From contig OX439038.1 in NCBI GenBank assembly GCA_949317995.1, positions 75,278,659-75,342,658 of the forward strand: 64,000 nt of DNA, in the 5' to 3' direction. The notes below the pieces were generated by a model. It had not been told where the DNA came from, did not search any database, and worked only from the letters and a program-made list of their open reading frames with translations. Position 1 is the first letter of the stretch. Each line of letters opens with the position of its first letter. A program made the translations under genes and the position numbers. Of this stretch, positions 1-11,879 are shown piece by piece. Origin of the DNA: Acholoe squamosa. Lineage: Eukaryota > Annelida > Polychaeta > Phyllodocida > Polynoidae.

Positions 1-1480
1 CCAACTAAGCCTGCCTCTATTGCAGATATATTTATAGCCTACACTTCTTGCACTGATGTTTCTTTAAAGAAAAGCCTTAAGTAGAACGTCTTTACAAAAG
101 GGAGGGTCTTTGAGTCTGTGTATATACCTCCATGATGGCATGTATTTGAATGGGCTTGCAAGTTAAAACATAGATTAGAGAGAATGCATGGAATAGCACT
201 GAATGATGAGAGCAGGTCTAAGCAGTTTATGGTGTGATGATGGGACACAAAGTAGAAAATGGGGAACAATGAGAAGGCAGAACAGTTTGTGAGATGTTGT
301 TGTGAGGTATTCATGCACATCATCATAGATGTAATGAGGCTGATCTTTTTGTTCCTAATGTAATTACCTTGCATATAAGGGACACCTGAGTTCATGCCAA
401 CCCTATAAGTTGCACCTGGGGCCAGATCCTGGTCATTTTAATGCCATTCTTTCGAATGAGATCCTAACTTTATGCTGGACTGTAGGGCACTCTGAGGGCA
501 AAGTATTATTCAGTACTGCTCTATAGTACAAAACCCTCCATACTCAGGTAGTCTTCTTATTGAGTCAAATAACCAGCCACTAAAGATTACTACTGCCAGC
601 TCACATGTTCTCTAATATTTGTTGGTTTCAGTCCACTAATAGTTTTCATTTTCCCAAGGTCTATCAGAGGAGAAATAAGCTGCCTTGTTGAAAAAGACAC
701 TAAACGCCTGTGAGGTCTCTAAGGGATAGCCCCTTCCTCACTACTGTAGAGAATTTCGAACCATTTCCCAAGAGGTAAATCCAAGGACGGAGAAGCCCCA
801 CTGGGAGAATAAAAGGTTGAAGTCTGTCATCACCGAGTATCTGGACACAGCAACCGGCTGATGCTCTATGGTGCCGTTTTATTTCAATTCATTTTTTCTT
901 TGTACACAATCAGCAAGGTTCGTATACTGTTATTAATGAGATGAGGAAGTTGGTGAAATTAATACATTGAAATAGGGTAATAACTCTCTCAATACATTAT
1001 AGTTGTTGACATATGCAGTGTTACTCAGCCGGGAAATCAATCTGATCACTCTTCATGCTTTGAAAGTGAATGGTACAAGATAGAGCACCTACACCTGTGA
1101 AAGGAAATTGATTGTAGCACCAAATCTGAAGGAAGGAACCAAAGGCCTTCACAAACCTGGTTGCCCGATTCCACATGACTCCAAGTCACTTAAAAAATAC
1201 ATCATATGACTCAGAGATGCATCATATTAGTAAGGATGTGGTCATTTTCTAACAACAGGGGGTGGTGGGTTTGGGGGGGGGCAACAAATTTCAGACCCCT
1301 CTTATGGGGGAGACAACAATTTTTTCGCCCCTTTTGAGCAAAAAAGCTGGTGCGCCACTAAAGAATAAAAGGAGGGATGGAAAAATTTCAGACCCCTCCG
1401 AGGAGGGGACGGACAGCCATTATCATTGCTTTTGCTATAGTCCTATGTAGGGCTCTAATGTAAACTGACAGCCATTATCA
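1..1480. other. left flank, no gene recognised
   Basis: I see no convincing gene, RNA or complete mobile element here. Open frames are short and lack recognisable motifs. Around 1255-1420 there is a G-rich stretch in which the phrase TTTCAGACCCCTC occurs twice (about 1290 and 1387), suggesting a small local duplication. The sequence becomes recognisable as the repeated module only near 1480, where the motif that precedes the other beta copies appears. Confidence 0.5.
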
Positions 1481-3446
1481 TACAATACCTCATTTAATTG
1501 ATTCAGACCAGGTCATGTTATCCTTGCCATGCAAGTCCACACTTCCATAGTACAACAATCTATATCTGGTAATACTGTTAGATAATCAACAACAAAGAAC
1601 CGCCATGATTCATAACCAAATGCCCAATGTTATGAGTCCATGTGCAAATATTATAAACATGCTTTCATTGAAAATGAGTTTCCCACTGACTCACTATGTG
1701 TACAGTATCACAGCGCTCAGAGTGATTTATCGCACAGGCAATAAGACTAGAGAATATCATTCTCTGCAAAATGGGAAGCAGAACTAGATTTGTAAGATTA
1801 TATTAGATTGGAAATGTCCTTGAGAAGAATATCTGTCACTTATATATGAGCAGACAGATAGTGAGAGTCTGATCATATGAAATATGAAATATGTAAAAGA
1901 TGAAGCCAACTTGTAGGAGCTCCTCAGTTTCTGTAGAGCCTACATTGATAATGTCTATCAGAAAATCCATAAGTATCAACACTCCAACACACATGTACAC
2001 AGATGCAGTACCCAGGCTGGGGAGAGGAAGGCCAAAGGATCGCATGTACATTATAAATTGTAATTATGTCTTCAAGTATTCATAAGTACCATTAGGGTGA
2101 GCTCAACTCAGATAGGAATGATTAATGATGAAACTACCTTCAAAATTATCCTTTAAAACTTGCACTCAGCAAGATGGACTGCTGGTTTACAACATTATAA
2201 ATATAAAATTCAGACTGGCATTCTGATATTTTCAATGGGAAAATAAAATATACCCTGTATTGGCATGATATTGCCAACATGATGTGATTGAACATTTCTG
2301 GTGTATTCATATTTTATAAACGTACTTTGGGGCTTGGGGGGCGGCATTGCAGCTTGGTCCATAGCAATCTCCCTAGAAAACAATCTATTGTCTAAATCTC
2401 TTCACCTGATGTGATAGTCCTTACCTTGAAGGTTCATGAAAATGGGAGGTTGAAATAGTATATGATGTACATGGTAACACAGTCACTTGCTGATCCAACT
2501 AAAACCAGTTTTACAGGATAATTGTCCCATGTGAGGCCTCGTGGTTCCCCAAACCAATTTAACTTTAAATTCTGTTTAAGAGCTTTAGGTAGATTTACAT
2601 GCATGTCCAGTATCAACTCCTCATAGTCTCCTCTCCTACTCATTATCGCAAGTAAAGATAACACATGGCGGTAGGATAATGCGCAATAAAAACCTGCAAC
2701 ATATCCGTGCTCGTAGAAAGGAGTGACACATCCAATAAAGAGTAAACTGATTTAAGCTGTGGCAAAATCCTAGGGATACCACAAGGAACATGGTCAGTGT
2801 GACTATGGACCAATGTGGTTAGCTGGGTCCAAATGGAGCCACCTCTGGTTGAAGGTCAATATTATATTATCACTCCCATCAGTCTGTCACTCCTACTGTC
2901 GACAGTCAATGAGTAATACGCCTTGCTACTTGACACCTGTCACCCAGCACCTTATCAGTGGACTACACCCAATGATGGGAGTGCCTTCTGAGATGGTAAA
3001 GGGTGGTGCCACTCCATGTTATCTTACCAGCACTGATATGAGCAACTGCTGGGACAACAATAAGAATTCAACCAGTGGCATTATAGTGAATGTGATTGTC
3101 ATGCACACCCATCAGAAAGTTCCCCAATCAAACTTAATCTACTGTTAACAAAATGGCTGTTCCCACCCAAATACCCCATAAAGAAGTTGGAACATTCCCA
3201 TTTATTAATAGATTCTCTGGATAATTGACCAGCGATATGTATTTTTATCACATTATAAGCAGGTTGCCTAACACAGAGTCGATGTACCTCCAGTAATTAG
3301 CACTGTAAGTCCACATGGTGCCTCATAACTCATATTTAGTTGTAATTGTGATGCCCAGGAGCTTCAGTATGTTATTGGTTGCTGTAATTCATATCTAGTA
3401 CAACATGGGGTTGATACAACTCGATGTATACTGTCCTAAAGACAGC
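1480..3446 (+). repeat. tandem module, beta block, copy 1
   Basis: This stretch is paralogous to 14830-19030, 26950-32060 and 48380-51990. Shared landmarks in order are the TCATTTAATTG / GGTCATGTTATC block near 1490, the AGCAATCTCCCTAGAAA block near 2365, the ACTAAAACCAGTTTTAC block near 2495, the GCATGTCCAGTATCAACTCC block near 2600, the ACCAGCACTGAT block near 3027 and the GGTTGATACAACT block near 3408. It is shorter than the other copies, having lost the interval that in copy 3 holds a possible CCP-like exon. Open frames inside it are not conserved between copies, so it is probably non-coding. A LINE interrupts it on the right. Confidence 0.75.
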
Positions 3447-4678
3447 ATGTCTTGTTTTCTATATACATCAATTCATTGCCAAAATGTGGAAATTTTGTTT
3501 GTACCCTGTATGCTGACGATGCAGTTATAATGACTGACACGCCAGATGCTATGAGACAAGCCATTATTAATATAAGTGGATGGTGCATAAATAATTCACT
3601 TACTATAAATACCAGTAAAACCAAATGGATGCTGTTTAATGACACTCATGTTGATAATGACCGTTTTGAACTTAACGGTTCAGATTTAGAAAGAGTGTAT
3701 AGTTTCCCTTATTTAGGTGTTACCCTCGACCCTGAATTGACGTTCATAGCCCATAGGACAGCATGTATACGTAATATTAAAAACAAAATTTATCAACTGG
3801 CTAGAATTAGAAAATTCTTAGATATACCATCAGCACTAGATGTATACAAGAGCATGGTTCTACCAACCTTTGACTATTGCGATTACATATGGGATAGAGA
3901 CTATAGAGGTGAAACTTTGGAATTACAATTATTACAAAATCGGGCACTAAGAATTGTTTATAAAGTTAAGCTTGAAGAGCATCCAACTATGACAACAATA
4001 CAAATAAGGGAGTCAAGTGGGTGTTACAAATTAGCTAGGAGAAGGGATTAACATCTATTGTTTTATGCTTATATGTTAGCGATGAATCCTACTCTTATTG
4101 ATGAGAGAAACTTACCTACCAGATTCCATATTGGTAAACGACTAAAAGTTCCTCATTGCTTAAAACCTATATACTTAAAAAGTGCCTATCATAGAGCGTG
4201 TTGTCGCTGGAACCAATTAAAGTCAAGGTACACTCATATTGATACGCTGGTATTGTTTAAAAAGGAAATTAAGAAAGATTACCCGGACTGTTTTATGTGA
4301 TAGCATTATATTGCCTGACTAATAATAATCTAACATCACCTCATCTCATCTCATTACCCTTTGTTGCTAAACATTTCTAATTGAGGTTTTGGTCAGTACA
4401 CTGACACTATAATGTGATTATTACTCTTTTCTTATCTTGTACTTTTATGTTGAACATCCTATGCACTAATTGTGACTTGTACTGGGAGAAGGGGTCTTAG
4501 AACCCCATACACTAAGCCCCATTTTTGCTGATCGTGGCACAATTAGTGCCAACATGTAAAATGTAGGGGGCCTGATCTAACAACCACAATGCGTGGGTAT
4601 CAGGTATTCTTTGATGCATTTACTATGTAATTGTATTAAACCCAATAAACGACATCAAAAAAAAAAAAAAAAAAAAAA
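3447..4678 (+). mobile_element. 5'-truncated non-LTR retrotransposon (LINE 1) with A-tail
   Basis: A non-LTR retrotransposon copy that begins abruptly inside the reverse transcriptase, at the 'LLFSIYINSLP' region just before the YADD motif, and runs through the RT C-terminus, a 3' UTR and an AATAAA signal to a pure A-tail at 4657-4678. Truncation at the 5' side with an A-tail at the 3' side is the normal product of target-primed reverse transcription. The flanks are beta sequence on the left and gamma sequence on the right, so it inserted into the repeated module. The RT resembles the Jockey/CR1 group in its 'YLGVTLD' and 'LPTFDYCDYIWD' motifs; the exact clade is not assigned. No clear target-site duplication was found. 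Confidence 0.88.
3452..4300 (+). pseudogene. LINE 1 reverse transcriptase, C-terminal part
   Basis: One reading frame covers the end of the RT palm and the thumb region. Visible motifs are YADD (within 'TLYADDAVIM', near residue 20), 'YLGVTLD' near residue 88, and 'LQNRALRIVYK', which is typical of LINE RT C-termini. A single in-frame TAA at 4049-4051 separates the frame into 3452-4048 and 4052-4300. Everything before the YADD box, including the endonuclease and the first RT motifs, is missing, so this copy cannot be autonomous. There is no initiation codon of its own; the frame simply enters from the truncation point. Confidence 0.88.
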
Positions 4679-4680
4679 GC

Positions 4681-5284
4681 AAAGTGATTTGATCCATCAA
4701 GGCAAATCTGAAAAAGCAGTAAGCATTAGTTGGAGCTGAGGGAGGACGGTGTTCCTGAAGGACTCTCCATCAAAAGCTCAAAGTAAGGCTTAGTATAGGA
4801 ACAGTCCACAATGTAGGCTTCTGTCATATGGTATAGTCTTCCTTGATTTTGTCCTTATTGTTGGAAGTGCAGATTACTAATTTCCCAATGTCTGAGGATG
4901 GATAAAAAGTGAAATAATATTAAAATAAATCCTCTTCAAGGTATCAGCTGTTTATGCAGCTGCGTGGTAAAGTGATAGGGAATGCCTTTACATCACGTGG
5001 CATCACCATATATTTATTATCTTTATCTTTGACATAGCAGAATCATTATGAAGTGCTGATTCTTCCCATTATCCTTAGTGATCTGATAGTTTTATAGATT
5101 TTATTTTGTAATATTTACATGCTAGATACATGCTTTCCGGTTTTTTCACAGAGCAGCACACTATATGGCAGATGAGACTTGTAAATCTCACCTAATATTA
5201 TCTGTCTCTGAAAAATAATTCTATATTGTTAGACATGCAGCTAAAATGGTGTGATGAAACTCATAGGCATATTTTTTTTTATAA
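4681..5284 (+). repeat. tandem module, gamma block, copy 1
   Basis: Paralogous to 22600-23340 (very similar) and to 32150-32740 and 19030-19430 (more diverged). Shared phrases include TAGTATAGGAACAGTCCACA near 4790, AAGTGCTGATTCTTCCCAT near 5052 and AGATGAGACTTGTAAATC near 5170. The match stops near 5280, where the second LINE begins. No gene is seen. Confidence 0.8.
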
Positions 5285-7630
5285 TTATTGCCGGGAATCA
5301 ATGAGAGCTTCAGAGCTTAATTCACTCCTGAACAGTGTTCTATGTACACAAATGCAATTCTAAGCTATTTAGACGATAAATGCCCTGTCAAAAATATTGT
5401 AATGGAAAAGGTTGACAGAGAATATTGTACTAGAGAGATTATTGAAACTATAAATGACCGGCATGATATGTTATATAATCACAAAGTTACCGGTAATCTA
5501 ATGTATCTCAAGCATGCACGTACACTGACACATAAAATCCAGAGACAGCAGGTGCATGCCAAAGCTGCCGGCACACTAAGACCTTAGATGAATGTCATAA
5601 TGACCCGCACAGGTTTTAGCGTGAAATGAAAGCAATCATTGAACCACAGTCGAAATGTAACGAAATTTACCTGGTAGTTGAAGGTGAACCTGTACCACCA
5701 GAGCAAATAGCTGACTATATAAATGAGTATTTTGCAAGGTGATGTCTTGTATAGGAAGATTTCATGTGGTCAACCAATTACCATTGAGGATATTGATGTT
5801 AATCCCTTTGTATATAACAATGTTGATGGTCTAGGTGTCCTTGATTTAAATGAATTTATAACATATGAAAAAGTGTTTAAACTCATAAAACATATAAATG
5901 TTGACAGATCATCGGGCATAGATAACATCAACAGCCGAGTTCTTAAGGATAGCATGCTATTATTGACAACTCATGTGATGTCCATGTTTACTAACTCATT
6001 AACTTGTGGTATTTTTCCCGAAGCATGGTTATCTGGCTTGTTAGTCCCTATTCCTAAGAAAGGTGAGCTCACCAATATTAAGAATTGGTGCCCGATTACC
6101 CTTCTATCACTACCTGGAAAACTACTGGAAAAATTAGTGCATGAACTTATTTATTCCCACTTAGAGAATAACAATATCCTGCATAAATACCATTTTGGCT
6201 TCCGAAGTGGGAAGGGAACTAGTGATGCAGTCATGGAAGTCCTTGAGGACTAATATGAAGCTCATGATAACAAGCAACATACCATTGGGTGCTTCATAGA
6301 TTATACTAAGGCTTTTGATAGCATTCACCATCTAAGCCTACTACAGAAAATTGATGGCTTGAGAATTCCTCTACTAGTTAAATTATGGTTGAAATCATAT
6401 CTTTGTAATAGGAGGCACAGAACCATAGCCAATGGGAAGGTGTCTATCGAAGCCAATGTGAAATTTGGAGTGCCACAGGGGTCGACCCTCGGTCCATTAC
6501 TATTTGTCTCATTTATCAACGACCTCTGTGACACCCTGACCTTCTGTAAATCGGTTCTTTATGCTGACGACCTATTTTATATGTTATTGGCGAGGATCCT
6601 ATCATTGCCGAGAATCAACTTCAGCAAGACTTAACTGCTCTTAATAGATGGTGTAAACTAAATTACATGACTGTAAATACTGAAAAAAGTATGATAATGA
6701 AATTTGATACTAAAATGAAGCTTAACACCTTGCCAATTCCACATATGCTGATGGGTGATACCCCTCTCCCAGTAACTGATCGTTACTGTTACCTTGGAGT
6801 TGAATTAGATGGACCTCTGACTGTGGTACCCTATGTTAATAAGCTTAAAATGTCTGCTGGGAATAAGCTAAACAAATTAGTTAAACTGCGGAAATTTCTG
6901 AGTGAGACTGATGCACTGTCTATAAAACCACCATTGCGCCCACTTTTGAATACTGCAGTGACTACCTGGGAGGAGCATCCTCAGAAGACCTAATTAAACT
7001 GCAACGCCTACAGAAAAATGGCTTACGTATATGCTTTAAAGCCAGAATTCATGGCAATAGTATTGTTGAGTTACATACAAGGGCATGTCTAGAAATGCTT
7101 GATGTAAGAAGGGACCATCAACTACTAACCTACATGTGGAAACGGTCAACAAACCCAGATATCCACACTAGAGGAGAGCGCAAAGTGGTTTCTACCAAAG
7201 ATGTCCTTTATACCGTGGTGTCAAACTATGGGACTCACTGGACTGTGAAGATTGATGACCTGAAGATTTTCAAACAGAAACTACAGTCCATACTGTAGTA
7301 TATTAGTTTGAAGCAGCTCATTGCCAATTAAATATCTCATACCTATGCAAACCTATACACAGCATGCTATAGTATAATAGTATGTTATAGCACTGATACA
7401 CCTAACCTCTCACTAAATTGCTCACTGCCTGTACAAGACTTACAGAGTAGCACTGCTTTATCTATCATCCAACCGCAGTGTATCTTCCTATTACTAACTA
7501 TAAGGCTGACTATATCTACTAATCTCATATACCCTGGTCAGGTTCCACTTCCATCTTCCGTACACGGCCAATGTACACGGAAGAACGCCACTTGTAAGGG
7601 CGATCTTGTACAATAAACTATATCAATCAA
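5285..7630 (+). mobile_element. second non-LTR retrotransposon (LINE 2), decayed
   Basis: A longer LINE copy inserted in the gamma block. It starts in the linker after the endonuclease, contains the whole RT in several frames, and ends in a 3' UTR with AATAAA at about 7612 followed by a short ATCA-type tail rather than a poly(A). The different tail from LINE 1 suggests a different subfamily. It abuts DIRS element A directly, so the right edge of the ancestral insertion site cannot be read here. Confidence 0.85.
5342..7298 (+). pseudogene. LINE 2 reverse transcriptase ORF, broken
   Basis: Fragments in consecutive frames give a recognisable LINE polyprotein. At 5342-5587 lies the linker upstream of RT. 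At 5723-6634 the RT core reads with 'RSSGIDNI', 'GIFPEAWLSGLLVPIPKKG', 'PITLLSLPGKLLEKLV', 'GFRSGKGTSDAV', 'FIDYTKAFDSIHH', 'GVPQGSTLGPLLF' and 'LYADD', that is RT motifs in the usual order including both catalytic aspartate regions. At 6667-6993 and 7095-7298 the C-terminal region follows in other frames. Breaks include an in-frame TAA at 6251-6253, frameshifts near 6580 and near 6960-7090, and a stop at about 5585. It is a dead copy. Confidence 0.88.
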
Positions 7631-7759
7631 TCAGAGAAAGCCCAAAAATATTTTAGAAATACTAACTTTATTTTCACCGAGCATCACTACCAAGTTATCT
7701 TTAGCATTTTCTGGCATTAGCTTGCAAGAGTTTACGACCAACGTTGGTTATGTCAGTGT

Positions 7760-8796
7760 CTATGTTCTTATGGTAGAATTTTGCAGTAGTAAGTTCATGT
7801 TCACTCTGACTGCCAGTGCCCCAAAGGCAGCTGCCTCTCTGGTAGAATGAGCCCCGTAAGTCTTTGCAGTTTTGACGCCAAACTTGGTTGTGTTTATGCC
7901 GGATTTAGCCAGCGTGGACATGACCCACCTAGAGAGGGTCTGCTGAGTTATGGCCTCATAAGGGGAGATGAAACTAATGAACAACTGTTTCTCCCAAGTC
8001 TTAGCTTCCTGGTCCTATCCAGATAGTCATTTAGGCAAGCCACCACACAGATTTTGGGTTCTTCCACAAGGGCCCTCAAAATAAGGGAGTCCAGTGGGTC
8101 CCCCAGCCTGTTGTGCTTTAAGAGCGACTTCTGGTGGAAAATGAAGTAGTCATCTTCCCTAGACATTCTATCTATAAAGAGGCCCATGATGGTTTGGCCC
8201 CTTTGTGCTGTTACCAAGAGTAAAAGCATCAACAACTTGAGGGACAACAGCTTGAGGGATAGCTTAGCATTTTCTCCCAACTAGTGATTTCTGTGAGCAC
8301 TTTATGTACGTCCCAGAACGTGTCATGTTTGGGCTGTGGTGGATTACACTCATATGACCCGTTGAGAACTTGACATACATTTTTATGCTGAGTTGTTTTC
8401 AAATGATGGTAGGAGGGCTGATAGGGCACACCGTGCTGTGTTTATAGCACTGTAGCTGTAACCTTCTATCTGTAATTCCTTAAGAAACATACAAATTTGG
8501 GGTATAGTAGGCCCTAATGTGGGGATGTTTTGCTCTTTACAAAATTCACACCATTTCTTGACATACACATTATATGCTGAGTGAGTTCCAGTTCTCCAAG
8601 CATCCAGAATGAGATCAACTGTTTCATGGTCATAACCTTCTTGCTTTAGTGTTTTGGTGAGTAAAAAAGCCAGGCCACCAAAGGAATCCTTTGTATCCTG
8701 TCGGGGTTTCTTGGTTGTCCGTGTTGTCGGAGGTTTCCGTTGGCCCTTCTGAACTGCATTCTCTCCAGACTGCTGCCCAACAGAGTGCCGAACCAT
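7760..8796 (-). pseudogene. DIRS element A tyrosine recombinase, broken
   Basis: Three consecutive minus-strand frames make up one recombinase. The first (8796-8383) holds the SAM-like core-binding domain, with 'LILDAWRTGTHSAYNVYVKK' and 'YSAINTARCALSALLP'. The second (8280-7948) contains 'LLLVTAQRGQTIMGL', the box with the first catalytic arginine (family form SAQR). The third (7984-7760) contains 'ITQQTLSRWV' and 'GAHSTREAA', the HxxR box. The terminal catalytic tyrosine region is not clearly readable. At least two frameshifts separate the parts. It would have integrated the circular cDNA of the element. Confidence 0.85.
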
Positions 8797-8846
8797 GGCT
8801 GGCCGGCCAGTCCGGTGTCACCAGTACTGCGTCCGACGGTTGTAGC

Positions 8847-9446
8847 ATCAGGCGTTGTACCAGTCTTCCGACCAGACTGAAAGGAGGGAAGACGTAAGCA
8901 TACCAATTAGTCTATGTCAGAGAGAACACATCTGTTCCTGATGACTCAGGCTCGGGGTTCCAGGACACAAACTTATCTAATTTGTTGTTTGTACGGGATG
9001 CAAACAGGTCTATGTCTGGGGTCCCCCACCTGGCACATAGTTTAGCAAAGATTTTTGCGTTAAGCTCCCATTCAATGTCATCTGAGAAGTGGCGATTTGA
9101 AATCTGCTAACACATTCTCGATTCCTGGAATGTGGGCTATAAGTAGTCACATGTCCCTCTCCTCACACCGTTCCCAGATTTCTTTTGCCATTTCATCACA
9201 CTCTATTGACTTCACCCCACCCATCTTGCGTATGTAGGCTAGGGCAGTGGTACTATCAGTTCTGATGTTAATTGTAATGTCCTTTTCCATGACGAGGGCC
9301 TTGAGACCCAGCAGGATGGCTGCTTTCACATTAGTGTGTGTGATTCTTTCTAAAGGTTTCCACCTCCCCCCTGTAGGTATTGGTCCCCTGTGCACACCCC
9401 AACCTCCATCAGAAGCGTCTGTGCATAACTCTGTCAGAGCCTTCAT
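8847..9446 (-). pseudogene. DIRS element A RNase H and linker, broken
   Basis: The RNase H domain reads from 9446 to 9147, with 'CTDASDGGWGVHRG' (first catalytic aspartate), 'HTNVKAAILLGLKAL' (the glutamate of the usual H-x-N-x-x-E box appears changed to lysine) and 'IRTDSTTALAYIRKMGG' (third carboxylate). The following stretch, 9110-8850, encodes 'WGTPDIDLFASRTNNK' and 'WYAYVFPPFSL', motifs that follow RNase H in DIRS proteins and join it to the recombinase. Frames are interrupted by stops and at least one frameshift. Confidence 0.82.
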
Positions 9447-9699
9447 TCCTTATTTTCTTTGAAGCCATTGGGAGGCGGTCACACCACAAACCAATGTCCT
9501 CTAGGCCCCCCTAACCTATGCACATAGTTGCGTCAGAGTTGTCAGCGCACTTTTCTAAAGCTAAATTCTTTTCCCTCTTGAACCATTTGATATGGGCAGG
9601 CCCATATTGCACCCCCAGTAAGTTAGAGACCTACTATACCCGCTACCTGTCAAATGGTCAGCGTTTGTATGGATAACACCTTCACTACCACCCTGTTGA

Positions 9700-10424
9700 A
9701 TTTATCTTTTTTTCCCCTGGTAGGGGTAACTGTCATGGTCAGTGAATTCAGCCTAGAAAGCATAGAAAGGCGATTTCTTGAATAGGGGTAAAAAACTTAT
9801 TTTTCCCTATGGACCACAAAACCCAATTTGCCTAGCTCCCATGCCAACACTTCGGTAGTGTGTTCGCACTTCTCTTGAGTGTCCACCAGAATGAAGGAGT
9901 CATCTAAGTACGAGAAGCACTCATGACCGGCTTCCCTCAATTTCTCAAAGATGGGGATAAGGAGTTCAGTAAAAATCCGTGGGGCACAAGCATGCCTTTA
10001 AATTCATAAATTTTGTTCCTCCAACTGAATCGCAGATATTGTCTGTCTTCCTCCCTGACTAGGACTGAATAGTATGTGTCATCATCCAACATCCTGGGCG
10101 CATCAACTCGACTGCCATTTGAAGATTTTGAAGTGTCTGTACTCCACACTTTTATTCATCTTCGACAAATTTAGAATAAGAAAACTTTAGACAAGAACGT
10201 TTGGGAGGAACCTGGTAAATAACTCCCTTTTCCTCTAGCTTTACTATCTGAATGTCTACCTCCCCCGCTTCTGATTTGCTTAACGCAAAAGGGCCCAGGA
10301 CATTGGTTTGGTTTGGGACCAAATCTTCAAAGGGAATTGTGACCCCTCTTACCATCCCTAAGACCCAAGGGTCTTTGGTAATGGTGGACCATTTGGCAAC
10401 GTAACAGATAACTACCCGCAACAA
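9700..10424 (-). pseudogene. DIRS element A reverse transcriptase, broken
   Basis: The N-terminal RT region (10424-10152) reads 'ITKDPWVLGMVRGVTIPFED' and 'IQIVKLEEKGVIYQVPPK', typical of DIRS RT. The next frame (10149-9937) contains 'LDDDTYYSVLV' with the first catalytic aspartate region, and 'YLRFSWRNKIYEFKGMLVPHG'. Continuing on the same strand in a further frame, the catalytic box reads YLDD at 9910-9899, within 'CFSYLDDSFIL'. A stop then a frameshift follow near 9800. The region is a decayed but almost full-length RT. Confidence 0.83.
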
Positions 10425-10777
10425 AGGTTCATTCCCCTCGGGAAGTGGGTGTTCTGTTGCTTAGCCGGGAACTTGCGTTGCTGTTGCTGGTTCTTTCTGT
10501 AGGCTGGCTTAGCCTTGCCTGGTGCCGGCTGCTGTTTGTCTATTTTACCGGCCATTTTATGAGCCAAATCCACCACCTTAATGGCCTCCTACAGGTCTCC
10601 TCCAAACAGGAACTTAGGGTTCTCTCCCCCCTTCTTCAGAATTTTTAGACTTGGTTATAAGCACCTGTATGATCGGTTCCAACTCTGGAACGACCAGTTT
10701 GCCAGCATTATCTGGTTGGGGATAAGCTGCATGAAGCAGTCGAGATCACCCCTTGTCCTTTTTGATGTGTGCAGTTT
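10425..10777 (-). pseudogene. DIRS element A Gag C-terminal fragment
   Basis: On the minus strand the frame just upstream of RT reads through 'GKLVVPELEPIIQVLITKSK', 'AIKVVDLAHKMAGKIDKQQ' and a Gln/Lys/Pro-rich tail 'AYRKNQQQQRKFPAKQ'. A basic, Gln-rich region ahead of RT fits a retrotransposon Gag-like protein that binds RNA. One stop lies before 'EAIKVV'. The N-terminal part is absent because module sequence replaces it from 10778. This call rests on position and composition more than on a named domain. Confidence 0.6.
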
Positions 10778-11820
10778 ACCAATTTCCTCAGCTCAGAGCA
10801 GCAAGCTACATGGTACAGTTAATACTTAGGTTAATCCCATTAGGTTTCTGAAATATTGGAATTAATGGGCTTCTTAATCAAATATATCCCAAGATCCATT
10901 TAAGTAGCTGGTTGATGCTCTCACAATGAAAGGTCTTTGTGTTTGAAAAGCAACTGACCCATCTAATTGTTACGTGCATATTTAATGCACTAAGCTAGTT
11001 CGTAGGCATGGGACTCCCCTTCAATAAATGTATTCAAAGGGTAGCTAGAGATGGTCTGCGGAATCCCAGATAGGTGAACAAGTGAGAGGTTACTTTGAGC
11101 AATAGCCATTACAAATACAGAACAAGCAATGATAATTTATGTAACCTTGGTTAGAAGAAGTATCAGTCATAAGTGCCAGGACTATATGTAACCTTGGTAG
11201 GGAACAGTACCAATTATAAGCAATGACAATGTATGCAACCTTTGTCAAGGACCATGGCAGCACCAAGCAATGGTTATATATACGGCCCCATTGGAGGACA
11301 GTGTTACCAGCTGACAATAATAATTCATACGTCCTTGGTCGAGAACAGAGTCAATAGCAGACAATGGTAATACATAGGTGAAGGACAGAAGGGTAGCAAA
11401 AAGTGATAACATATGCTGCCCCTGTTCCAGCACAGTGGCAGCTACAAGCAATGATAATGTATACAACCTTGTTCAAGGACAGTGTCAATATGTATACTTC
11501 CTTGTTCACTGTGTCCATAGCAACCAATAAACACAGCTTTGGACAGGAACAGTGTCAATTGTGAGGGACATAATGGTAATGTATTTATTTGACATTATGG
11601 TCCAAGGACAGGCCATGCACGCTGGCCATTCCAATTCCAGGACAGCAGGGTTACATGTGGGGTAGTAACCCAAGGACAGACCATGCAGTTGTTTGTGTAG
11701 GTCCACTACACCACTTTACCCAGCTTTCTAGCAAAGCCGTTCGACAATTACAGCAAACCTTTTGTTTCTCTCCAGCTTTGTGGTGGTATAGACAGACTAC
11801 CTGCAATTGACATAACATTT
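10778..11820 (+). repeat. tandem module, delta block, copy 1 (contains degenerate minisatellite)
   Basis: Closely paralogous to 23411-24610. The match starts exactly where DIRS element A stops, at TGCAGTTTACCAATTTCC. From about 11100 to 11600 the block consists of a diverged repeat of roughly 60 bp built on phrases such as AATGTATACAACCTTGTTCA and AAGGACAGTGTCAAT. The short minus-strand reading frames here (with repeated YITIAW / LSLLVAATV-like pieces) are by-products of this repeat and show no protein family. Confidence 0.78.
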
Positions 11821-11879
11821 TCACAAAATACATTATGTGATCATACTTTCTTTTTCAATGAAAATTCAACCTATGAATA

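Larger units (their letters stand above)
7631..10777 (-). mobile_element. DIRS-type tyrosine-recombinase retrotransposon (element A), decayed
   Basis: Read on the minus strand, this region carries the domains of a DIRS retrotransposon in order: a Gag tail (10777-10425), reverse transcriptase (10424-about 9700), RNase H (9446-9147), a linker with 'IDLFASR' and 'YVFPPFS' motifs (about 9110-8850), and a tyrosine recombinase (8796-7760). DIRS elements replicate through RT but integrate with the tyrosine recombinase instead of a DDE integrase. The 5' end is cut off within Gag at about 10778, where delta-module sequence starts; the 3' side abuts LINE 2. No terminal repeats were identified. Many frameshifts and stops show it is inactive. 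Confidence 0.87.

Noticed and set aside
1262-1450. Frame over the G-rich region near 1260
   Set aside because: Low-complexity with a local duplication; no motif.
11245-11466. Minus-strand frames with repeated hydrophobic motifs in delta
   Set aside because: They follow the degenerate 60-bp repeat, and the second delta copy does not keep them.
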